Shown: in pieces, positions 1 through 10,686 of the stretch
How the letters are laid out: each line of letters starts with the position of its first letter
How positions within the stretch are numbered: position 1 is the stretch's first letter
From: Nakamurella sp. A5-74
GTDB lineage: Bacteria > Actinomycetota > Actinomycetes > Mycobacteriales > Nakamurellaceae
Length of the DNA: 64,000 nt
Direction of reading: 5' to 3'
Assembly (NCBI RefSeq): GCF_040438885.1
Contig: NZ_CP159218.1
Coordinates: 2,790,001 to 2,854,000 of the forward strand
Notes under the pieces: generated by a model
The model's database searches: none
The model's input: only the letters and a program-made list of their open reading frames with translations
What the model was told of the DNA's origin: nothing
Made by a program: the position numbers and the translations under genes

Positions 1-23
1 GACGGGCAGTACCGTGCGGGTCC

Positions 24-440
24 ATGGAGATCAGAACCCTGCGGCCAGGAGTCGACGAATTGCCCGTGGTCGCCGAGGTCATCGCGCTCTACGACGCCGT
101 CGGCTGGACCGTCTACACCCGGGACGCCGCCGCGCTGCAGGCCGCGATCCGTGGATCGCACCTGGTGATCATCGCGCACGATGGCGATCGGTTGGTCGGG
201 CTGGCGCGCACCCTCTCGGACGGCGCGACCATCTGCTACCTGCAGGACATCCTCGTGCACCCCGCGGCGCAGGGCTGCGGCGTCGGTCGCCTGCTGCTGG
301 ACCGGGCGCTGGAGCTCTCCGCGGATCTGCGGCAGTTCGTCCTGCTCACCGATGACGACGACGCGCAGCGAGCGCTCTACCGCTCCGCCGGTCTGGTGCG
401 GTCGGACTCAACCGGTCTGCACGCGTACCTGCGCCCCTGA
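24..440 (+). CDS. GNAT-family N-acetyltransferase
   Basis: This 138-residue protein has the GNAT fold pattern. The acetyl-CoA pyrophosphate loop region reads LVHPAAQGCGVGRLLLDRAL around residues 77-96, matching the family's Q/RxxGxG/A motif (here QGCGVG). A late ALYRSAGL segment is the usual GNAT C-terminal alpha-4 signature. It should transfer an acetyl group from acetyl-CoA to an amine, but the substrate cannot be read from sequence. The ATG start sits 24 bases into the window, so promoter context is cut off. Its 3' end overlaps the end of the convergent VanZ-like gene by about 95 bases, which suggests the VanZ tail has drifted past its functional end. Confidence 0.85.
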   Translation: MEIRTLRPGVDELPVVAEVIALYDAVGWTVYTRDAAALQAAIRGSHLVIIAHDGDRLVGLARTLSDGATICYLQDILVHPAAQGCGVGRLLLDRALELSADLRQFVLLTDDDDAQRALYRSAGLVRSDSTGLHAYLRP

Positions 441-867
441 CCGCGCGGCGCAGCCACCACCGGGCCGCAAGGACCCCGAGGGCCGCGCCGCTTCCGTTGG
501 CGATCACGTCGCGCCAGTCACCCACGCGGTGTGCGTCCAGGGAGGCCTGGGTGAGCTCGGCCGCCGCCGAGAACAACAGCCAGCCGGTCACCTGGACCCA
601 CCACGGGCGCCGGGGCCAGCCGAGCACCGTGAGGAACCCGAGCGGCAGGAACATCACGACGTTTGCCAGGAACTCGACCGTGCCGAACCCCAACCAGGTC
701 GGCAGACCGCGTGAGTGCAGCCGCTCGAACCAGGCCTGCAGAGCGTTCTGCGAGGCGGCGGCAGGCCGGGTCGGCCACAACAGGATGAGCAGCACAGCCG
801 CGAGCACCACCATCAGCAGCACTCGCGCCACTGTTGCTCGTCGATCCGTCCAGCGGGTCCGGATCAC
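346..867 (-). CDS. VanZ-like membrane protein
   Basis: The protein is about 173 residues. It has an N-terminal transmembrane segment (RVLLMVVLAAVLLILLWPT), a second hydrophobic block with the VanZ-typical sequence EFLANVVMFLPLGFL, and the conserved ELTQ and RVGDWRDVIANGSGAALG segments. VanZ relatives sit in the membrane; VanZ itself gives low-level teicoplanin resistance, but most homologues have no known role. I chose the GTG at 867 because it overlaps the stop of the upstream amidohydrolase as GTGA, indicating coupled translation. The last 30 or so residues are Arg-rich and overlap the convergent acetyltransferase gene. A longer reading start at 1008 lies inside the amidohydrolase and is unlikely. 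Confidence 0.75.
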   Translation of the reverse strand: MIRTRWTDRRATVARVLLMVVLAAVLLILLWPTRPAAASQNALQAWFERLHSRGLPTWLGFGTVEFLANVVMFLPLGFLTVLGWPRRPWWVQVTGWLLFSAAAELTQASLDAHRVGDWRDVIANGSGAALGVLAARWWLRRAVRGAGTRADRLSPTAPDRRSGRALAARRRHR

Positions 868-1961
868 GAGCGTGCGGACCCGTCGATGCTGCGTCCTGCG
901 CGGATCACCATCGGCTCGTGCAGAGCGGAAGGATCCGCCGCCGGATCCCGTGGGTAGATCACCAGATCCGCGCTGGCCCCGGCGGTGGGGAGCGCCAGCT
1001 CCAGCCACTCCCGCGCGGCAGTGGATGCGGCCAGCAGGGTGCCGCGCATGCCCAGCACTCCCCCGCCGGCGATCGCCATCGCCTGCAACTCGTCGACGAT
1101 CCGTCCGTGCTCGACAAACCCGCCGGCATCGGTGCCGGCGTGCACCTGGACGCCCGCCTCGATCAGCGCACCGAACGTCTCCTCCCGGCGCTCGTGCAGA
1201 TCGCGCATGTGCTTGGCGTAGGCCGGGTACTTCTCGGCCGCGTCGGCGAACATCGGGAAGTTGTCGACGTTGACCAGCGTCGGGACGACGTGGACACCGC
1301 GCCGCACCACCTCGTCGATGGTGTCGTCAGTGAGGCCGGTGCCGTGCTCGAGGCAGTCGATCCCTGCGGCGAGCAGATCGGGGATCGCGTCTTCGGCGAA
1401 GACGTGCGCCGTCACCCGGGCACCGCCGGCGTGTGCGGTGTCGATCGCCTCCCGCAGCACCTCGGCCGGCCACAGCGGAGCGAGGTCACCGATGCCGCGG
1501 TCGATCCAGTCGCCGACCAGTTTGATCCAGCCGCCGCCGTACCCGACCTGTCTGGCCACCTCGGCGGGCAGCTCGGCGGGATCCTCCAGGTCGACACCCA
1601 GACCGCGGATGTAGCGCTTCGGCCTGGCCAGGTGTCGGCCGGCGCGGATCAACACCGGTAGGTCGTCGCGGCCGACCAGCGGCCGGGTGTCCAGCGGTGA
1701 GCCGCAGTCGCGGATGGCCAGCACTCCGGTCGCCAGGTCGTCGCGGGCCTGCTGCTCGGCGGTCGGCAGATCGACGACACCCGCCGGCGAATAGCCCACG
1801 TGGCAGTGCGCGTCCACCAGCCCTGGCAGGGTCCAGCCGTCGAGTTGTTCCGCCCCGGCGACCGGCTCGTCGGTGAAGACGCCGCCGGCGATCCAGTACT
1901 CGACCTGGTCGCCGGTCCCGGCATCGTGGCCGACGACGTGCCAGCTCTGCTGCGTGCTCAT
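864..1961 (-). CDS. Amidohydrolase (imidazolonepropionase-like)
   Basis: This is a 365-residue metal-dependent hydrolase of the amidohydrolase superfamily. The metal-binding residues appear in the right order: HxH in LVDAHCHVGYS (about residue 50), a candidate lysine in WIKLVGDW, histidines in ARVTAHVFAED and CLEHGTGL, and the catalytic aspartate in VHAGTDAGG. The C-terminal part returns to the small beta domain (ASADLVIYPRDP). Such enzymes hydrolyse amide or amine bonds of cyclic or aryl substrates, and the specific substrate is unknown. The ATG at 1961 begins MSTQQSW; upstream in-frame sequence is low-complexity and not protein-like. It is translationally coupled to the VanZ-like gene by a GTGA overlap. 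The 428 bases upstream contain a tandem repeat rather than a gene. Confidence 0.85.
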   Translation of the reverse strand: MSTQQSWHVVGHDAGTGDQVEYWIAGGVFTDEPVAGAEQLDGWTLPGLVDAHCHVGYSPAGVVDLPTAEQQARDDLATGVLAIRDCGSPLDTRPLVGRDDLPVLIRAGRHLARPKRYIRGLGVDLEDPAELPAEVARQVGYGGGWIKLVGDWIDRGIGDLAPLWPAEVLREAIDTAHAGGARVTAHVFAEDAIPDLLAAGIDCLEHGTGLTDDTIDEVVRRGVHVVPTLVNVDNFPMFADAAEKYPAYAKHMRDLHERREETFGALIEAGVQVHAGTDAGGFVEHGRIVDELQAMAIAGGGVLGMRGTLLAASTAAREWLELALPTAGASADLVIYPRDPAADPSALHEPMVIRAGRSIDGSARS

Positions 1962-2059
1962 CGGTCCATTCTGACTCCCCGCGGCCGGGCGCGGACGGTC
2001 ACCCGTCGCCCCTCGCACCCGCAGGAGCGGACGACCTCGCACACTCCTCCCCCGGCGTT

Positions 2060-2365
2060 GCCCTCGCACCCCGGCGCATTCCCGATCGTCACCTGTGGGC
2101 CCAGATCACCCCGCTGACGACAGTTGAGCATGCGCCGGGAGGATCAGCATGCGCCGAGCAGACGGGCATGCCCCGAACCGGCCCCTCGCACACCGCGCAT
2201 TCCCGATGGTCGGCTGCAGGCATGGAACGACCCGCTGACGACAGATGAGCATGCGCCGAGCAGACGGGCATGCGGCCGAACCGGCCCCTCGCGCACCGCG
2301 CATTCCCGATGGTCGGCTGCAGGCATGGGAACGACCCGCTGACGACAGATGAGCATGCGCCGGGC
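2060..2365. repeat. Degenerate intergenic tandem repeat, about 2.7 units of 104-121 bp
   Basis: The gap between the amidohydrolase and ffh (1962-2389) contains no gene but a repeated block. Its landmarks are CCCTCGCACACCGCGCATTC, then a segment around GATGGTCGGCTGCAGGCATG, then CCGCTGACGACAGATGAGC followed by ATGCGCCG and GACGGGCATGC. The CCGCTGACGACAG landmark occurs at 2111, 2232 and 2336, giving spacings of 121 and 104 bp. The first copy is the most diverged and carries an extra GATCAGCATGCGCC segment. GCATGC palindromes recur within each unit. All six frames give only Arg/Ala/Ser-rich shadows, so it is not coding. Function is unknown. Confidence 0.8.
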
Positions 2366-2389
2366 CGAGGAGCAACGCGAGAAGCGCTG

Positions 2390-3967
2390 CTACTTCTTGG
2401 GGAACTGGAGCTTGCTCGGGTCGAAGTCGGCTGGCAGGTCGTCGAGTGAGAACCCGCCGGGCATCTTGCCGCCGCCGGCAGCACCGGCACCGCCGGGGAG
2501 CTGCGGCATGCCGGGCATCCCGGGAGGCAGCTGGCCGAGCCCCGGGAATCCGCCGGGCATTCCCTTCATCTTCGGCGGCGTCGGACCGCGGCCGGAGACC
2601 TTGCCCTTCTTGCCCTTGCGTCCCTTGCTGGAGCGCTTGGTGGCGGAGGCGGCCCGCCGAAGTCCGAACTGACCAGCCATCGACGACATCATCTTGCGGG
2701 CCTCGAAGAACCTGTCCACCAACGAGTTCACCCCGTTGACGGTCGAGCCCGACCCCTTGGCGATCCGCTGCCGACGGGAGGCGTTGATGATCTTCGGGTT
2801 GGCCCGCTCCTGCGGCGTCATCGACTGGATGATCGCAGCCGTCCGGTCGACATCCTTGTCGTCGACGTTCGCGAGCGCGTCCTTCATCTGACCGGCACCC
2901 GGCAGCATGCCCAGGATTCCGCCGATCGGACCCATCCGCTTGAGCATCTGCATCTGCTGCAGGAAGTCCTCGAGGGTGAAGTCGTCGCCGGCCAGCTTGG
3001 CCGCCATCGCCTCGGCTTCATCCTGCTCGAAGACCTGCTCCGCCTGCTCGATCAGCGACAGCATGTCGCCCATCCCGAGGATGCGGGAGGCCATCCGGTC
3101 GGGGTGGAAGACGTCGAAGTCGGCGAGCTTCTCACCGGTGGAGGCGAACATGATCGGCGAACCGGTGACCTGCCGCACCGACAGCGCGGCGCCACCGCGG
3201 GCGTCGCCGTCGAGCTTGGTCAGCACCACACCGGTGAAGCCGACGCCGTCACGGAAGGCCTCTGCCGTGTTGACGGCGTCCTGACCGATCATCGCGTCGA
3301 GCACGAACAGGATCTCGTCCGGCTGGACGGCATCGCGGATGTGTGCGGCCTGCGCCATCATCTCGGTGTCGACGCCCAACCGGCCGGCGGTGTCGACGAT
3401 GACCATGTCGAACTGTTTCGTCCTGGCCTCGGCGATGCCGGAACGTGCGACTGCGACCGGGTCGCCGACCCCGTTGCCAGGTTCGGGGGCGAACACCGTG
3501 ACGCCCGCCTGCTCGCCGACCACCTGCAGCTGGGTCACGGCGTTGGGTCGCTGCAGGTCACAGGCGATGAGCATCGGCGTGTGACCCTGGCCCTTGAGCC
3601 ACAGCGCCAGCTTGCCGGCGAGGGTGGTCTTACCGGCACCCTGCAGACCGGCCAGCATGATCACCGTCGGCGGCGTGCGCGCGAACTCCAGCCGCCGGGT
3701 CTCGCCACCGAGCAGCGTCACGAGTTCATCGTTGACGATCTTGATGACCTGCTGGGCGGGATTCAGCGCCTGCGAGATCTCCGCCCCGGAAGCCCGCTCC
3801 TTGATCGCGGCGATGAACTGCCGGACCACCGGCAGCGCGACGTCGGCCTCCAACAGGGCGATGCGGATCTCGCGACAGGTCGCGTCGATATCACCTGGGG
3901 ACAGCCGGCCTTTGCCGCGCAGGCCGGAGAGAACTCCGGAGAGGCGGTCGGAAAGAGTCTCGAACAC
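2390..3967 (-). CDS. ffh: Signal recognition particle protein Ffh
   Basis: Ffh is the SRP54 GTPase that, with 4.5S RNA, binds signal sequences emerging from the ribosome and hands them to FtsY at the membrane. The 525-residue protein shows the N domain (FETLSDRLSGVLSGLRGKG), the GTPase P-loop GLQGAGKTTLAGKLA near residues 107-121, DTAGR, TKLDGDARGGAALS, and a Met-rich M domain (FLQQMQMLKRMGPIGGILGMLPG). It ends in a Lys-rich segment followed by a Gly/Met/Pro-rich tail. The GTG at 3967 is chosen because it starts exactly at the conserved FETL helix. It lies 10 bases downstream of glnD, so it is probably the last gene of the amt-glnB-glnD-ffh run. Confidence 0.97.
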   Translation of the reverse strand: MFETLSDRLSGVLSGLRGKGRLSPGDIDATCREIRIALLEADVALPVVRQFIAAIKERASGAEISQALNPAQQVIKIVNDELVTLLGGETRRLEFARTPPTVIMLAGLQGAGKTTLAGKLALWLKGQGHTPMLIACDLQRPNAVTQLQVVGEQAGVTVFAPEPGNGVGDPVAVARSGIAEARTKQFDMVIVDTAGRLGVDTEMMAQAAHIRDAVQPDEILFVLDAMIGQDAVNTAEAFRDGVGFTGVVLTKLDGDARGGAALSVRQVTGSPIMFASTGEKLADFDVFHPDRMASRILGMGDMLSLIEQAEQVFEQDEAEAMAAKLAGDDFTLEDFLQQMQMLKRMGPIGGILGMLPGAGQMKDALANVDDKDVDRTAAIIQSMTPQERANPKIINASRRQRIAKGSGSTVNGVNSLVDRFFEARKMMSSMAGQFGLRRAASATKRSSKGRKGKKGKVSGRGPTPPKMKGMPGGFPGLGQLPPGMPGMPQLPGGAGAAGGGKMPGGFSLDDLPADFDPSKLQFPKK

Positions 3968-3977
3968 GCCTTGCAGG

Positions 3978-6311
3978 CTATCCCGCCGCGGCGTCGGGGT
4001 CGGTCTCCGCCACCGCCGCGACCACATGATCGACCAGCATCCGGGCCCGGATCCCGCTCAGCGGGCCCCGCTCCGGAGCGGTCTGGAGATACAGCACGTC
4101 GACTGCTTCGGCGCCGCGGGTCTCGACCATCGCGCGCCGGATGCTGTACCCGGCATCGGCGATCGACCGCGCTGCCGTCGCCAACAGCCCTGGGGTGTCG
4201 TGCGCACGGATCTCCAGCACGGTCGCCCCTTCCGAAGCACCCTCGACGATCGAGATCCGGGGTGCGGCGAAGGTTCCGCGCCGACGGGAACGCTGTCGTC
4301 TCAGGACGGCAGCCCTGGCCGCAGACGCATCGTTCAGCGCACCGGTCACCGACGAGCGCAGGGTGTTCGCGTCGGGCAGTTCGCCGAACTCGGGGGCCAC
4401 CGACCACACCAGCAGCGCCATCGGCTCCTCGGTGTGCACCACCGCCGACCTGATCGTGAGCCGCAGTGCGGTGAGTGCGACGGCCACATCGGCGACCAGC
4501 CCCACCCGGTCCGGCGCAACGACGGTGATCTCCGGCTCGTCGGTCGCGTCCGTTCCGATGGTGACGGACACGACGCCGGCGTCCAAGAGTGCGCGCTCCC
4601 GTGCAGTCACCGATCGTGCACCGGTGGCCGGCCAGCCCTGCAGCGCCGCGCGGGCCCGCGCGGCCAGGGTGGCGACCTGACGAGCCCGCCACTCCGACCA
4701 GGCGGCCGGACCGGCGGCCAACGCATCAGCTTCGGTGAGCGCCTCCAGCAGATCGAGGGTGCCGGCGTCACTGATCGCGTCGACGACGAGCGCGATGGTG
4801 GCCGGATCGTCCGGGTCACGGCGCGGGGCGGTCTCGGCGAGCAACAGATGATGACGGACCAGGGTGACGAGCACCTGGGTGTCGGACTCCCCCAGACCCA
4901 GGCGGCGGCAGATCGGCACCACGAGTTCGGCGCCGGCGACCGAGTGGTCACGTCCGGTTCCCTTGCCGACGTCATGGAACAGGGCCGCCAGCAGCAACAG
5001 ATCAGGACGGGTGACGCTGCGTACCAGCCGGGATGCCTCCACGGCGGTCTGCACCAGGTGACGATCGACGGTGTAGAGGTGGACCGGGTCGTGTTGCGGC
5101 ATCGACCGGAGCCGTTCCCACCCGGGGATGAGGGCGCTGACCAGACCTGCCTGGTCGAGTGACTCCCAGACCTGGACAAGCTCCGCCCCCGAGCCGAGCA
5201 GCCGCAGCAGGGCTTCCAGCGCGGCCGGCGGCCAGACGTCCGGCAGCGGCGGGCAGATCCGGGCCAGCCGGGCCAGGGTGGCGGGGGCAGCCGGGATACC
5301 GGCCTGCGCGGCCGCGGCTGCCACCCGCAGCGGCAGGACCGGGTCGTGGGCCGGGTCTGCGGCCCTGGCCAGCACCGCTTCACCGTCCTGCTCGACCACG
5401 CCCTCGGCGAGCGGCCGACGGTCCGGCCGGCCCTCGGCGACGGGTGAATCGGTGAGTGCCCGGCGGACCCGGTGCCAGGTGAGGTCGATCGCGAGATCGA
5501 CGGTGCGCCCGATCGCGGCCAGCCGGCGCAACAGGTCGTCCCGGCCCTCCAGGCCGAGCATGGTTGCGATCGCGTCCTGGTCCTGAGCCTGCAACCGGTC
5601 GGTGGCCCGCCCGGTGACCAGGTGCAGCGCGTCGCGGATCTCCAGCAGTTCCCCGCGGGCCTCCTCCAAGCCCTGGTGCGGGCAGTCGGCGACCCAGGAG
5701 GCGGCGACAGCACGCATCACGACCATGTCGCGCAGACCACCGCGGGAGTTCTTCAGATCACCGGCCGCGGCGAAAGCGAGGTCGCCGGAACGATTCCAGC
5801 GTTCCTTGCACATCTCCAGCAGCAACGGCAGGCGCTCACGGGCATCCGCCCGCCAATCGGCCAGTACCTTGCGCCGCAGAGTGGCACCGAGCTCGGCGTC
5901 ACCGGCGATGTGCCGGATGTCGAGGATTCCCAACAGGTCTGCCAGATCGGACCTGGCCACCTGACGGGCTCCGCCGACCGAACGGACCGCGTGGTCGAGT
6001 CGTACCTTGGAATCCCAGATCGGGTACCAGAGCCGCTCGGCGATCATCTCGGCATACGCCGCAGGCGTTTCCGAGGAGTGCAGCAGCACCAGATCGACAT
6101 CCGACTGCGGTGACAGCTCTCCCCTGCCGTATCCCCCGACCGCCACCAGTGCCACCCCACCGACGGTGACCCCGGCATCGACAGCCAGTTCACCCAGCCA
6201 TCCGTCGGTGAGGCGGGACAGTGCCCTGCTGCGGGCCGGTCCCGACATCGGGGACCGGCCCAACAACGCGGCGCGTAGATCGGCGTAGGAATCCCCGACG
6301 TGCGTTGGCAT
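3978..6311 (-). CDS. glnD: PII uridylyltransferase / nitrogen sensor GlnD
   Basis: GlnD is the nitrogen sensor that nucleotidylates PII under nitrogen limitation and removes the group when glutamine is high. In actinobacteria the modification is reported to be adenylylation. The 777-residue protein has the nucleotidyltransferase motif GGYGRGELSPQSDVDLVLL (residues 59 onward, with Asp pair 71/73). An HD domain follows (ALFHDVGKGTGRDHS). Two C-terminal ACT domains (APDRVGLVADVAVALTALRL and AHDTPGLLATAARSIADAGY) are expected to bind glutamine. The ATG at 6311 (MPTHVGDSYADLRAALL) fits the family's start; the longer frame to 6452 overlaps PII. It follows glnB by 61 bases and precedes ffh by 10. 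Confidence 0.95.
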   Translation of the reverse strand: MPTHVGDSYADLRAALLGRSPMSGPARSRALSRLTDGWLGELAVDAGVTVGGVALVAVGGYGRGELSPQSDVDLVLLHSSETPAAYAEMIAERLWYPIWDSKVRLDHAVRSVGGARQVARSDLADLLGILDIRHIAGDAELGATLRRKVLADWRADARERLPLLLEMCKERWNRSGDLAFAAAGDLKNSRGGLRDMVVMRAVAASWVADCPHQGLEEARGELLEIRDALHLVTGRATDRLQAQDQDAIATMLGLEGRDDLLRRLAAIGRTVDLAIDLTWHRVRRALTDSPVAEGRPDRRPLAEGVVEQDGEAVLARAADPAHDPVLPLRVAAAAAQAGIPAAPATLARLARICPPLPDVWPPAALEALLRLLGSGAELVQVWESLDQAGLVSALIPGWERLRSMPQHDPVHLYTVDRHLVQTAVEASRLVRSVTRPDLLLLAALFHDVGKGTGRDHSVAGAELVVPICRRLGLGESDTQVLVTLVRHHLLLAETAPRRDPDDPATIALVVDAISDAGTLDLLEALTEADALAAGPAAWSEWRARQVATLAARARAALQGWPATGARSVTARERALLDAGVVSVTIGTDATDEPEITVVAPDRVGLVADVAVALTALRLTIRSAVVHTEEPMALLVWSVAPEFGELPDANTLRSSVTGALNDASAARAAVLRRQRSRRRGTFAAPRISIVEGASEGATVLEIRAHDTPGLLATAARSIADAGYSIRRAMVETRGAEAVDVLYLQTAPERGPLSGIRARMLVDHVVAAVAETDPDAAAG

Positions 6312-6372
6312 CTCGGCGTCCTCGCTGTGTGACTTCAGTTCCAGTGCTTCGTACGACTGCGGGTGACCGGGG

Positions 6373-8141
<1,769 letters not shown>

Positions 8142-8241
8142 CAAGCCTCCAGGCCTGGTGTGGGTGGCGGAACGGCGCGAAGCCGTCAGCCGGTGACCTG
8201 ATCACCGTGGTCGGGAGGTGTTGCGGTGGATGAGCGTTCGT

Positions 8242-8289
8242 GTTTCCGGGTGATGAACTAGGACCCGGAATGTGTTTCGGTCAGATGAC
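8242..8289 (-). promoter_or_regulatory. Candidate GlnR-type site upstream of amt
   Basis: Read on the minus strand, two elements of the form TCAT-N6-GAAAC lie upstream of amt at 8274-8289 (GTCATCTGACCGAAAC) and 8242-8257 (TTCATCACCCGGAAAC). The actinobacterial GlnR box is built from gTnAC-N6-GaAAC units, so each half is a partial match with a perfect GAAAC. The spacing between units is 16 rather than the usual 6 bases, one extra helical turn. Position and target fit nitrogen control, but this is inference from motif likeness only. Confidence 0.35.
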
Positions 8290-8374
8290 GGGGATGTCCC
8301 GTCGGTGTGACGCAGCCCTCACTACAGAGCCGTTGGCGCAGTGAACCCGTTGTGGGCCAACGGATCCGGCAGGA

Positions 8375-9856
8375 TCAGTCGCCCAACAGGGCGTCGACGA
8401 ACGCGCCGGCCTCGAACGGCGCCAGATCGTCCGGTCCTTCACCCAGGCCGACGAGCTTGACCGGCACACCGAGTGCCCGCTGGACGGCGACCACGATGCC
8501 GCCCTTGGCCGTGCCGTCGAGCTTGGTGAGCACGATGCCGGTGATGTCGACGACCTCGGCGAAGACGCGGGCCTGCACGAGCCCGTTCTGGCCGGTGGTC
8601 GCATCGAGCACCAGCAGGACCTCGTCGACCTTCGCCTGCTTCTCGACGACTCGCTTCACCTTGCCGAGTTCGTCCATCAGCCCGGTCTTGGTGTGCAGCC
8701 GGCCTGCGGTGTCGATCAGCACCGCGTCGGCGCCGTCCGCGATGCCGCGCTTGACCGCATCGAAGGCGACCGCGGCCGGATCGGTCCCGGCCGCAGCGCG
8801 GACGACGGTGGCACCGGCGCGCTCCCCCCAGGTCTGAAGTTGATCGGCGGCAGCTGCCCGGAACGTGTCAGCGGCGCCCAGCACGACCGACCGGCCACCG
8901 GCGACAAGCACCCTGGCGAGCTTGCCGGTGGTGGTGGTCTTGCCGGTGCCGTTCACACCGACGACGAGCACCACCGACGGGCGGCCGTCGTGCGGCAGCG
9001 CACGGATGCTGCGGTCCATCGTCGGATCAACGGCCTCCACGAGCACCCGGCGCAGCAGGGCGCGGGCGCCGGCTGCGTCGGCGACACCGTGGGCGGCGAC
9101 CTCGGCGCGGAGCTTCTCAGCGATCTCTGCGGACGACTGCGAGCCGAGGTCGGCCAGCAGCAGGGTGTCCTCGACGTCCGTCCAGGAGTCCTCGTCCATC
9201 GTGCCGGCGCCGAGCAGGCCGAGCATCGAACGACCGAAGGCGTTCTGCGACCGGCTCAGGCGGCCGCGCAGTCGGTTGAGCCGGCCGTCCGCCGGCGCGA
9301 TCTCATCGACCTCGGTGTCGGTTACCGGCGGAGTCTCCAGGTCGGCAACCGGGGCGGGCTCGACCGGTGCCGGCTCGGGCTCGGGCGCCGGTTCGGGCTC
9401 TGGCGCCGGCTGCAGTTCGGGTTCGGGCTCTGGCGCCGGCTGCAGTTCGGGTTCGGGCTCCGGTGCCGGCTGCGGCTCGGGCTGCGGCTGCGGCTGCGGT
9501 TCGGGCTCGGGCTGCGGTTCGGGCTCGGGTTCGGGTTCGACGACGACCGGCACCGGCTCGGCAGCCTCAGTGGGCTCGCTCGGCGCCACTGTGATCGGCT
9601 CCGGGCCGGCCGGCGGTCGATCCAGGATCGACGTCCCGGATCCCCCGCCGTCAGAGAAGGAGATCGAGCCGCCCGCCTTGTATCCGCCGCCGCGGGGACG
9701 CTCGGGCGCGATGGTCTTCTCGACGGTCGACGCCTCGCCGGGGGTCAGCGAGACGCGTCGACGCTTGGCCAGCACCAACCCCACCGCGAAGACGACAGCG
9801 AGCACGACGATGACGGCGATGAGGATCCAGATCCAAGTGGGCACGGACGTCATCAT
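8375..9856 (-). CDS. ftsY: SRP receptor FtsY
   Basis: FtsY is the membrane-associated GTPase that receives the SRP-ribosome complex. The roughly 493-residue protein begins with a hydrophobic anchor ([20 protein letters not shown]). A long acidic, Pro/Glu/Gln-rich linker with repeated PEPEPE and [10 protein letters not shown] units follows (about residues 95-180). Then come the N domain and the SRP GTPase domain with [36 protein letters not shown] and [12 protein letters not shown]. The start is the ATG at 9856 (a second ATG follows at 9853); upstream sequence in frame is not FtsY-like. It is about 230 bases upstream of amt on the same strand and may have its own transcript. The linker repeats explain the low-complexity DNA at about 9360-9540. 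Confidence 0.95.
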   Translation of the reverse strand: MMTSVPTWIWILIAVIVVLAVVFAVGLVLAKRRRVSLTPGEASTVEKTIAPERPRGGGYKAGGSISFSDGGGSGTSILDRPPAGPEPITVAPSEPTEAAEPVPVVVEPEPEPEPQPEPEPQPQPQPEPQPAPEPEPELQPAPEPEPELQPAPEPEPAPEPEPAPVEPAPVADLETPPVTDTEVDEIAPADGRLNRLRGRLSRSQNAFGRSMLGLLGAGTMDEDSWTDVEDTLLLADLGSQSSAEIAEKLRAEVAAHGVADAAGARALLRRVLVEAVDPTMDRSIRALPHDGRPSVVLVVGVNGTGKTTTTGKLARVLVAGGRSVVLGAADTFRAAAADQLQTWGERAGATVVRAAAGTDPAAVAFDAVKRGIADGADAVLIDTAGRLHTKTGLMDELGKVKRVVEKQAKVDEVLLVLDATTGQNGLVQARVFAEVVDITGIVLTKLDGTAKGGIVVAVQRALGVPVKLVGLGEGPDDLAPFEAGAFVDALLGD

Positions 9857-10103
9857 CCCAAACCTCGGCCCGGCTGGAGAACCGTCAGTGCACCGCGGGG
9901 TGCCGCACGGGCGGCATCCCGACTCCCTCGTCGTTCGATCGGCGGAGATGTTCCGCCCAGGGACAGCGCACCCTCGTCGACACCACGCCCGGACCAGTTT
10001 CATCCAGGTGAACGAACTTCGTCCGGGATCGAGGTCTTGAGCGCTGTCCGTTCGGTGGGGTGTGCAGGCCGGTGACATGGTGGTGGTTGCTGTCGGCTCC
10101 GGG

Positions 10104-10616
10104 TCAGGCGTTGGTCCATCCCATGCCCCACAGATCGGTGTCTGTTGGTTCGCCGGCTGCCGCAGCGAACGCTTGCAAGGCCGGAATCAGCGCGGCGCTC
10201 TGCTTCAGTGTCATGGTCTCGCGCAGGCGCAGCAGTAGTTGCTCCAACGCTTCTCGGCGTCGTTCCATGACGCCCTCCACGAGGTGTCGACCGGCGGTTG
10301 TCAACGTCAGGTCCAGTTGACGGCGGTTGTCGGGATCCTGGGCCCGCACGATCAGGCCCTTGGCCTCCAGTCGCACGCAGAGCCGACTGGCTCTGGTCAG
10401 GTGCAGATCTGTGAACTCCGCGAGCTCGGACAGCGACACCGATCCGCGGCCGGCGATCACGACCAGTGCCCGGATGTGCAGCAGGTCGGCGACGTCCTGG
10501 ACCGCGGCGATTGACCGGGCGCTGATGGCCACCAGCACTCGACTTGCGGCCATCAGAGCAGCTACGCCCTCATCGTCTGAGGTGTCACCCGCAGGCCTCG
10601 CCGATCGATCGATCAT
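10104..10616 (-). CDS. MarR-family transcriptional regulator
   Basis: This 170-residue protein has the MarR winged helix-turn-helix. The recognition region is [20 protein letters not shown], and the wing is [20 protein letters not shown] with the DxRxxxLxLT signature. The dimerisation helices flank it. MarR proteins usually repress a neighbouring gene and release DNA on binding a small molecule. Here the divergent neighbour is a CaCA-type cation exchanger, and a perfect 10-base palindrome sits in the 70-base gap between them. The ATG at 10616 is chosen because the longer frame to 10832 would run into the divergent gene. Confidence 0.85.
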   Translation of the reverse strand: MIDRSARPAGDTSDDEGVAALMAASRVLVAISARSIAAVQDVADLLHIRALVVIAGRGSVSLSELAEFTDLHLTRASRLCVRLEAKGLIVRAQDPDNRRQLDLTLTTAGRHLVEGVMERRREALEQLLLRLRETMTLKQSAALIPALQAFAAAAGEPTDTDLWGMGWTNA

Positions 10617-10642
10617 CCGACGAGTGTCACCGAGACGCTTGC

Positions 10643-10652
10643 GTTGCGCAAC
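10643..10652. promoter_or_regulatory. Candidate MarR operator palindrome
   Basis: GTTGCGCAAC is a perfect 10-base palindrome, 26 bases upstream of the MarR gene start and 35 bases upstream of the cation exchanger start. It is embedded in further TTGCG/CTGTTGC sequence. MarR proteins bind short palindromes in such divergent gaps. The assignment rests on position and symmetry alone. Confidence 0.4.
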
Positions 10653-10686
10653 TGTTGCGGCGTAGACATGCGTCAGGACAGGACCG

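Noticed and set aside
864-2069. Longer amidohydrolase start at 2069
   Set aside because: The added residues are Arg/Gly-rich and resemble no family; the ATG at 1961 begins a normal N-terminus.
2089-2490. Overlapping open frames across 2089-2490 on both strands
   Set aside because: They are translations of the tandem repeat (PAADHRECAV-type recurrences), not genes.
3594-5162. 522-residue plus-strand frame opposite ffh and glnD
   Set aside because: Composition is that of a high-GC antisense shadow, with no domain signature; GlnD and Ffh explain the region.
8693-10075. Long plus-strand frames opposite ftsY (Gly/Ser- and Arg-rich repeats)
   Set aside because: They mirror the Pro/Glu-rich linker of FtsY; the minus-strand reading is a clear SRP GTPase.
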